Assembly: GCF_001625215.2 (NCBI RefSeq)
Contig: NC_030385.2
Span: forward strand, 18,159,135-18,223,134
Length of the DNA stretch: 64,000 nucleotides
DNA from: Daucus carota subsp. sativus
Lineage: Eukaryota > Streptophyta > Magnoliopsida > Apiales > Apiaceae
Reading direction: 5' to 3'
This document shows, in pieces, positions 57,624 to 64,000 of the stretch. Both the position numbers and the translations under genes were made by a program. The notes beneath the pieces are model-generated. The model was not told where the DNA came from, did not search any database, and saw only the letters and a program-made list of their open reading frames with translations. Position 1 is the first letter of the stretch, and each line of letters begins with the position of its first letter.

Positions 57624-58906
57624 TTCTCTAATTATGCAAAATATTTCTTCTGAAGTCTAAAATCAACAAATGTCTTGATTGATACTTAAAAACTCTGTTC
57701 TAAAAGTCGGAGATTAATCACGATTAGTCACCGATTAATCCATATTCCGTAGCTCATCGAACTGATTAAATATCCGATTAATCAATTAATCATCCAATTA
57801 ATCCCGATCAATTCAATTAATTTCCGATAAATCCTTGTTCCGTGAGTTCACTGATTAAGTCCGATTCCCGCTTTTTACAACACTACTTAAAAAGAGCTGA
57901 GGGGCTGACGGGAAAAAAAAAAAAAAAGAGCTGAAGGGAGTGTGCAAGTCTTGAAGAATCAAATTACACTATTACTTAGCTTCCACAATCTGTTACTGGG
58001 GTCGCGCTTAATACACAACCGATGCTTAAAATAAAATCATGGAATCACTGAGGTTCTGTTAAATGACCCTATATTTTTAAATCATGGAATCACTGAGGTT
58101 CTGTTACAAGACCCTATATCTTACATAGATTTTCGGGATCTAAATCTAAATACATGTTTTTTTCATCGTTCAGTGTGTTCAAAAGTAATTTCAAAATATT
58201 ATACATAAATAAGACATTTTTTCATGTGCAGTTCTGCTGCAAAACCCTAACTAATACTAGAAATAAGTTAAAGGTTCCAATGTATCTATGTTTAATGGTT
58301 CCATGTGGAACATGACCCTCTGTTACTAAGCTTTCATAATTTATTTATTTGGTAAATTCTTTTTGGAACGTCCCGAAAATGAATAAGGGTCATATAAAAT
58401 GGATCGGAAGAAGTAATTTATTTCTAGACACGGTATGTGTAAAAGGGAATTTCAAAAAAAATTTAAATATATTTAGTGGTAATTAGATAGATAACTTATT
58501 TGATGTCAGCTATTTTTAAAGGATTTCTCTTCTCTTTTTTTTTTTCTAGTCGTATGATCTTATAAGAAAAACCTATACTAGATTACTAGCAAACAAATAT
58601 TAAAAAATTGTAACAAACAAATTATCTGTTTGCTAACTTTTTCGTTAACTTTTTTTTAAAATTTAACGGAATGATATATATAGGTTGTGTTTTTGATGGG
58701 TTTAAAAACCCGACTTCTGGGTTTGTAAGTAAATGTACTTATTTGTACAGTTTTTGTAAAAAAATCAAGAAGTACATGTAAAAAATTGAAAATAATAACT
58801 TTTGTTTCATGACTTCTACTTCTTTCTCAAAAACTTTAATCACTTATAAGTATTAACCTGCTTCTAACTTTCACTTTATTTTTTTAATTTAAGTAAGAAA
58901 CACTTA
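57624..58906. other. Intergenic region with small repeats
   Basis: Includes ATTAATC-rich sequence (57710-57830) and a roughly 46-bp tandem duplication (58032-58120, AATCATGGAATCACTGAGG). No gene. Confidence 0.5.
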
Positions 58907-59971
58907 TGTAAGTCTAAATGTAAAGACAACCCTATCTGTTACATTAGGATGATAACTCAACAATAAAACAGGACAAGTAAATAACACTACGCCTGCACCG
59001 GAATCGGAAAATACGAAGACAAAGGTTGAAGAAGTCATCTACAGTCTTGAAGGAATAAGTTCACTGGAAGAAGTTCATTAATATGTTCATGCCTCAGTGA
59101 AGAATAAAGATTGAAGCATTCAAGATTGTGGAAGCAATGAAGATATTGTCCAAGTACTCGAAAGATTTCAGTGCAACCCCTGAAGCAAGATATATCTATA
59201 TATCTTGGTTGGTTATTTATAATCAACAAACTGAAGCATAAACTAACCCGGAACCGACTGATCAATGTTTGCTGACAAAGACGGTACAATGTTTGACTTC
59301 AGTGTTAGTCGCTTGTGAAGCAGACCAGTGCATTAAGCGTCAGCACATACGAAGTTATGCAGAGTATTTATCAATCGAAGAAATTGATCAAGTTAACAAG
59401 TCATTTGTTCCAAAGCCAATCCAAGCCAAATGCCTAGCCTCTGCAAGATATGCCAAAGCTTACTGCTCAAATGCCATATGTCAAAGTTTCCATAGAAAGC
59501 CATATCAGGAAGTGACATTTTATATATGTGTGCACTTATATATTTGTATATGTACAAATATAATTATATATGTATATTTAGTTAAATATAATATATATAA
59601 TATATATGTATATATGTTTTTAAACATATGTATATGTATATAGTATATGTATTTATATTTTATATAAACATTTATATATTTAAGTGTATATATATATTAT
59701 ATTATGTGCCTAAATATATTTATATTTAGAGAGAGCTATATATATCTTTATATATATATTTATATTTATATTTACACATAGTTATATGTATATTATATAT
59801 ATTTAAATATATGTGTATATATATTACTATATGTTTATATAAATATTATATATATGTATATATTTATATATACCTTTCTTCATATATTTATATTTATAAA
59901 TAACTATATATATCTCTATATATATTTATATATATATGTATTTGTATTTACATATAATTGTATATTATATA
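58907..59971 (+). mobile_element. S1b: partial inverted copy of the S1 LTR
   Basis: Starts TGTAAGTCTAAATGTAAAG, the same terminus as S1 in the opposite orientation, and follows S1 through the TA-rich tract. It is cut at about 59971 by M2; any remainder lies beyond the window. The frame at 59269-59643 is LTR sequence. Confidence 0.85.
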
Positions 59972-60383
59972 TATTTGAACGGTTTTTCTCCCATGTGTCC
60001 AAGAGCACACGCTAAGAGTCATACATTTTCACTTTTCAATGATAATTAATGTCAGTCAGCTGTATTTTAGCTTATCCCCATAGAAACTGATAATTATCTC
60101 ACACCTAACACTGCTTCTACTTAACCACGGTTAAAGGCCTCATTCACTTTTCTTTTTTCTTTTTTTTTTTTCATGTTCACAGACTTTCTCACGTTCTTTT
60201 GTATCTACTTTTATTTCAATAATAAACATGTTTAATACTTTATTAGTCTATATCTAAAAAATTAATTCAAAAATATTTTATTAATAATAATTTTATATAT
60301 TGATACAAACACTCTTAAAATTTTAATATATTTAGAACCACAATTACTTTTGTAATATTTCTTAAATTTCAATAAAATCATTT

Positions 60384-60875
60384 TACACTTTAGTAATTCC
60401 TCGACAATAAATTTTAGAATATAAACACATTAATTTTTTTTAATTCTATTTTAACATGCAAATGCTTTCAATTTTCTTTACAAGAGTTGCATCTTTTATT
60501 CTTCCGGCATAAAGAGTTAAAATAAAATATTTTGTAAACTAGAATAAATTTTGTGAAATTTAATATTAATATACCTGCGGCCACATTATTCACAGATTAC
60601 CTTATTTAATTCTTTTTAATCATAAATCATTGTATATCTATGTATAATGGAACTAGAAAAAATAATAAATTATTTTAGAATCATTAATTCTTTCCAAATA
60701 TTCTTTGCTTTTTAATAAAAAAATTACACTTTAGTAATATGTAGACAATAATTTTAATATATAAACACATTATTTATAATTTTGTAATATCTCTTACTTT
60801 TTAGTTTTATTATAACATTTAAAGGATTTATTATTTCTTTACAAAAATTACATCTTTCATTCTTGAATACATAGT
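60384..60875. repeat. Tandem repeat inside the left inverted repeat of M2
   Basis: A roughly 130-bp stretch from TACACTTTAGTAAT to TTACATCTTTCATTC recurs about 340 bp apart (60384 and 60725), diverged. Repeats within long MULE inverted repeats may multiply transposase-binding sites. Confidence 0.65.
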
Positions 60876-60977
60876 TAGTCGCTTCACATTCACCCGCCAA
60901 GTCTTAGTCTCTGCTTCCCTCCTAAACCCTTCTTTTAGTATGTGTTCTACACAACCAATTCATATCTTCTCACTAAA

Positions 60978-61938
60978 ATGAATATGAATATTATTGATCT
61001 AAACAAACCTTGTCAAGAAGCCATTCAAGAAGAGCAAGAAGTCATTGAACAGGAATATGAGCAAGAAAGTGAATGTATCAATTTTGAGCCTTTCACAGGC
61101 CAGTGTTTTTTGAGCGAAGAAGAAGCATATTTGTTTTACCATAAATATGCTAAACAACATGGATTTTCTGTCCGTAAAACAAGATTTGACAAAAACAAAG
61201 ATGGAAAAATCAAGAGAAGAGATTTTGTGTGTCATCGTGAGGGTTTTCAACAATCAAAGATAGCAGATCCTGTGATGAAGCAACGAAACACTGCATCTAC
61301 AAGATGTGATTGCAAAGCTCATATGAGGGTAAAACTAAAGAAATCTTTTGAGATTTTTCCAGAACAATGGCATGTCACTGAGTTTGTTGCTATACATAAT
61401 CATGAGTTACTTTCACAGGAAGAGGTACGTTTTCTTCCATCTTATCGTTTTATGACAAATGATGATGAGAAACGTATTCTTTTATTGAAAGATGGAGGTC
61501 TTAATGTGAAGCAAATCATGCGTGTGATTGAGCTTGAAAAGAATGTTAGACATGGTCACCTTTCGTTTACTTCAAAAGATGTTCACAATTTTTTTAGTAG
61601 ATTTCGCACCGAGAAAGCAAAAAATGATGTATTAGATTTTTTGGAATATTGCAAGATAGCCAAAAAAGAGAATAAAAATTTTCAGTACTGTGTTAAGCTT
61701 GATGATGAAAGAAAAGTATAACATATTTTTTGGTCACCAGCTCACTGTTTTAACTCGTATCAATTATTTGGAGATGTTGTGGTGTTTGATACAACATACA
61801 AGATTAATGCTTATGACATGCCATTGGGTATTTTTGTTGGAGTTGACAATCATGGTAGAAGCATATTATTTGGATGTGCTCTTCTCCGCAATGAGACTAA
61901 AAGTACATTCTCTTGGTTGATGAGGGTTAGTTGATTTT

Positions 61939-61994
<56 letters not shown>

Positions 61995-63313
61995 GTGTTT
62001 TTTATTTAAATATATTTGTTAATTTATTTATTTGTATATAATATATGCAGACATTTGTGTCCATGATGAAAAAAACTCCTAAATCCATACTAACTGATCA
62101 AGATCCTTGGATGACACAAGCTATTGCAGAGGAAATGCCTTTAACAAAACATGCCTTTTGTATATGGCACATCACATCAAAATTTGCCTTTAACAAAACA
62201 TGCCTTTTGTATATGGCACATCACATCAAAATTTAGTAGTTGGTTCACTGGAATCCTCCGTACACAATATTTTAATTGGTGTTCAGATTTCTATACTTTG
62301 TATAGACTTGATACTCAGGAGGAGTTCGAGAATAGGTGGCCTCAAGTAATTGAGAAATATAAGTTGGAGAAGAATAAACATGTAGTGGGCTTACACAGCA
62401 TAAGGCATTCATGGGTGCCTTCTTATCTCCGTGAACACTTTTTTGCTGGAATGACCACAACAGGGAGATGCGAAAGTTTTAATGCATTTATCAAGAGATT
62501 TACAACTTCACGTATATGCTTAAGCCTGTTCATAAAGCAAGTAAGTATTTTCTATTCTTTATAATTTTATTGGTACATAGTTGTATTGTTATATTAATGT
62601 CATTGTATATAGGTTACATGTGACAATATATTTTTTATTTATATTTTATTATTGTAATGTAGTTTATTTCTAATATTAATATTTTTATAGGTTGATTTGG
62701 CTATTGAAGATATTGAGCAAAATCAGTTGCAAGTTAGAATGTTGGAGAAATACAGAGGAGCTTCACTCCGAACTTTATCCCCACTTGAAGAGCAGCACAA
62801 AACATCTTGACTCCATTCTCTTTCAAAAAATTTCAAGAACAGTTTGAAAGAGCTACTCACTACATTGTAGACACGGGCTATTTAGGCGGATTTATGGTGC
62901 AACATTATACTCAAGAGAATACACAAAAACATCTAGTTGGGTGGAATGGACAAATGTTGGTTTGTTCATGCAAACACTTTGAGTTTTGGGGGATCATTTG
63001 CCGCCATATATTGAGTGTGTTCCTTCACCAAGATGTGTTCACTATTCCATCTTCTTATTTTCCATTGCGTTGGCATAGTAAGATTGAATCTGATCAAGAT
63101 ATAGTGGATTTGGTTGATGAAACTACTGGAGAAAGTTATGAGCAGCAGGACACTAATTTAGCTCAAACTGTTCATTGCCCTCCTAAATCAAAGACCAAAG
63201 GACGTCCAAAGAGTAAAAGAGCAAAAAGAGGAAAAGAAATGAATATGAAGCAAGTGAGATCATGCAGATTTTGCAAACAACAAGGTCACATGTCCGGAAA
63301 AGGAGAAAGATGA
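60978..63313 (+). pseudogene. M2 transposase (FAR1 domain, MULE core, SWIM, zinc knuckle), multiply broken
   Basis: FAR1 DNA-binding domain (FYHKYAKQHGFSVRK ... AIHNHELL), MULE core (FGDVVVFDTTYKIN, LTDQDPWMTQAI, AFCIWHITSKF, HSIRHSWVPSYL), SWIM finger (CSCKHFEFWGIICRHIL) and the start of a Cys-Cys-His knuckle (CRFCKQQGH). Introns: 61926-62050 with a TA microsatellite, and about 62539-62691. Lesions: TAA at 61719-61721, after which the same frame stays coding; a 49-bp tandem duplication (62137-62185, 62186-62234), which shifts frame; and a frameshift near 62800, where one frame ends at 62810 while the other carries the SWIM part. Start at 60978 or 60942. It resembles the FRS-like gene in G1 only at domain level. 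Confidence 0.88.
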
Positions 63314-63664
63314 AGAAACAAAGCATTTGCAAAGGCCTCAGAAACAGAGCAAAAGTGCTGCAGATAGTGAAGTCTTGAATCCAATTTATCATCTTAAATT
63401 TTAAGAACACTATTAGTATTAAGTTTCTTTGTTGAATTTTACGCGGTTGGTATGAAACTATTCTAATTAATTTTGCAGCTAAAAATTATTTTTAACAATA
63501 TTATACATTATTTTGATACATAAATATACAATAATTTGTGATTAAAAAAATTAAGAAAAAATTAATTGGTGAATAATGTGAGCTCGGATATTAAATTCAC
63601 AAAAGTGTATTGTTTACAAAATTAAGTTATTAAAAAATTAAATAATTTAATATTAACTATACAT
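63314..63664. other. M2 3' noncoding region
   Basis: About 350 bp, AT-rich, between transposase remnant and right inverted repeat. Nothing else seen. Confidence 0.5.
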
Positions 63665-64000
63665 GAAGGAAGAGAAGAATGAAAGATGTAATTTTTGTGA
63701 AGAAATAATAAAGCCTTTGCATGTTATAATAAAATTAAAAATAAGAGATATTATAAAAATTAAAAATAAGTTATAATGTGTTTATATATTAAAATTGTTG
63801 TCTACATATTACTAAAGTGTGAAATAATTTGATTGAAAAGCAAAGAATATTAGGAAAGCAATAATGATTCTAAAATATTTTTTTTTAGTTCCATGATTTT
63901 TTAGTTCCATGATAACATAGATATACAATAATTTATGATTACAAAATATTTTATTTTAGCTCTTTATGCCGGAAGAATAAAAGATGCAACTCTTGTAAAG
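63665..64000. repeat. Right inverted repeat of M2 (incomplete)
   Basis: Reverse complement of 60476-60875, with a roughly 75-bp gap where the left copy has extra sequence. Reaches the window end at CTTGTAAAG, pairing with 60476-60484. Confidence 0.85.

Larger units (their letters stand above)
59972..64000 (+). mobile_element. M2: MULE transposon, right end beyond the window
   Basis: Sequence from about GAACGGTTTTTCTCCCATG departs from S1b. Long terminal inverted repeats: the window end (63665-64000) pairs with 60476-60875. The outer part and target duplication on the right lie outside the window. Carries a FAR1-domain transposase gene, now broken. Confidence 0.8.

Noticed and set aside
1..64000. 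tRNA or rRNA genes
   Set aside because: None recognised by eye; the only tRNA-related sites are retrotransposon primer-binding sites.

Overview
This is plant nuclear DNA. It has GT-AG introns, a LysM GPI-anchored receptor gene, a nepenthesin-type aspartic protease, FAR1/MULE-type transposase genes and deeply nested LTR retrotransposons. The AT-rich introns and the element families suggest a eudicot; I cannot name the species. Only three ordinary host genes are convincing: a LysM protein (33986-36627, +), an aspartic protease (37523-38809, -) and a HAD-type small-molecule phosphatase (48838-56167, +). Almost everything else is mobile DNA.

Left block (1-19545). A copia element E1 lies on the minus strand. 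Its gag survives in three pieces (1-416, 2856-2926, 17205-18162) and its 5' LTR is 18341-19545. Two later insertions split that gag. S1 is a solo LTR (417-2850, target duplication CATTT). E2 is a 14.27-kb copia element (2927-17199, target duplication TTTTT) that looks complete and very young. E2 carries near-identical 1.62-kb LTRs, a tRNA-iMet primer site, gag, pol in the same frame after a single TAA, a polypurine tract, and a third large ORF (ORF3, about 1165 aa). Its plan resembles Sirevirus-type copia elements. LTRs and the pol-ORF3 spacer carry arrays of short palindromes next to TATA-like sites. This palindrome/ORF3 arrangement is the best candidate here for something new.

Middle block (19546-33530). 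This is a set of insertions inside insertions: solo LTR S3 (19761-31458) holds solo LTR S2 (20039-30644). S2 holds a MULE-type MITE (20924-21447), MULE M1 (21457-25142, inserted inside that MITE's target duplication), hAT-like element hAT-1 (25214-26613, itself holding a MITE) and hAT-2 (27657-28403). A gypsy LTR fragment and smaller MITEs follow.

Right block (33531-64000). The LysM gene and the aspartic protease converge. Next comes a foldback element (39161-47901) interrupted by gypsy derivative G1 (39306-47123). G1 keeps its primer site and polypurine tract, but between them it carries a broken FAR1-related gene with introns instead of gag-pol. The phosphatase gene follows, with a 4.4-kb intron. 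Then come two MULE-type MITEs, an inverted partial copy of the S1 LTR (S1b, 58907-about 59971), and MULE M2 (about 59972 to beyond the window end) with a broken transposase. All three FAR1/MULE transposase-like genes carry disabling lesions. Gag, pol and ORF3 of E2 are open.
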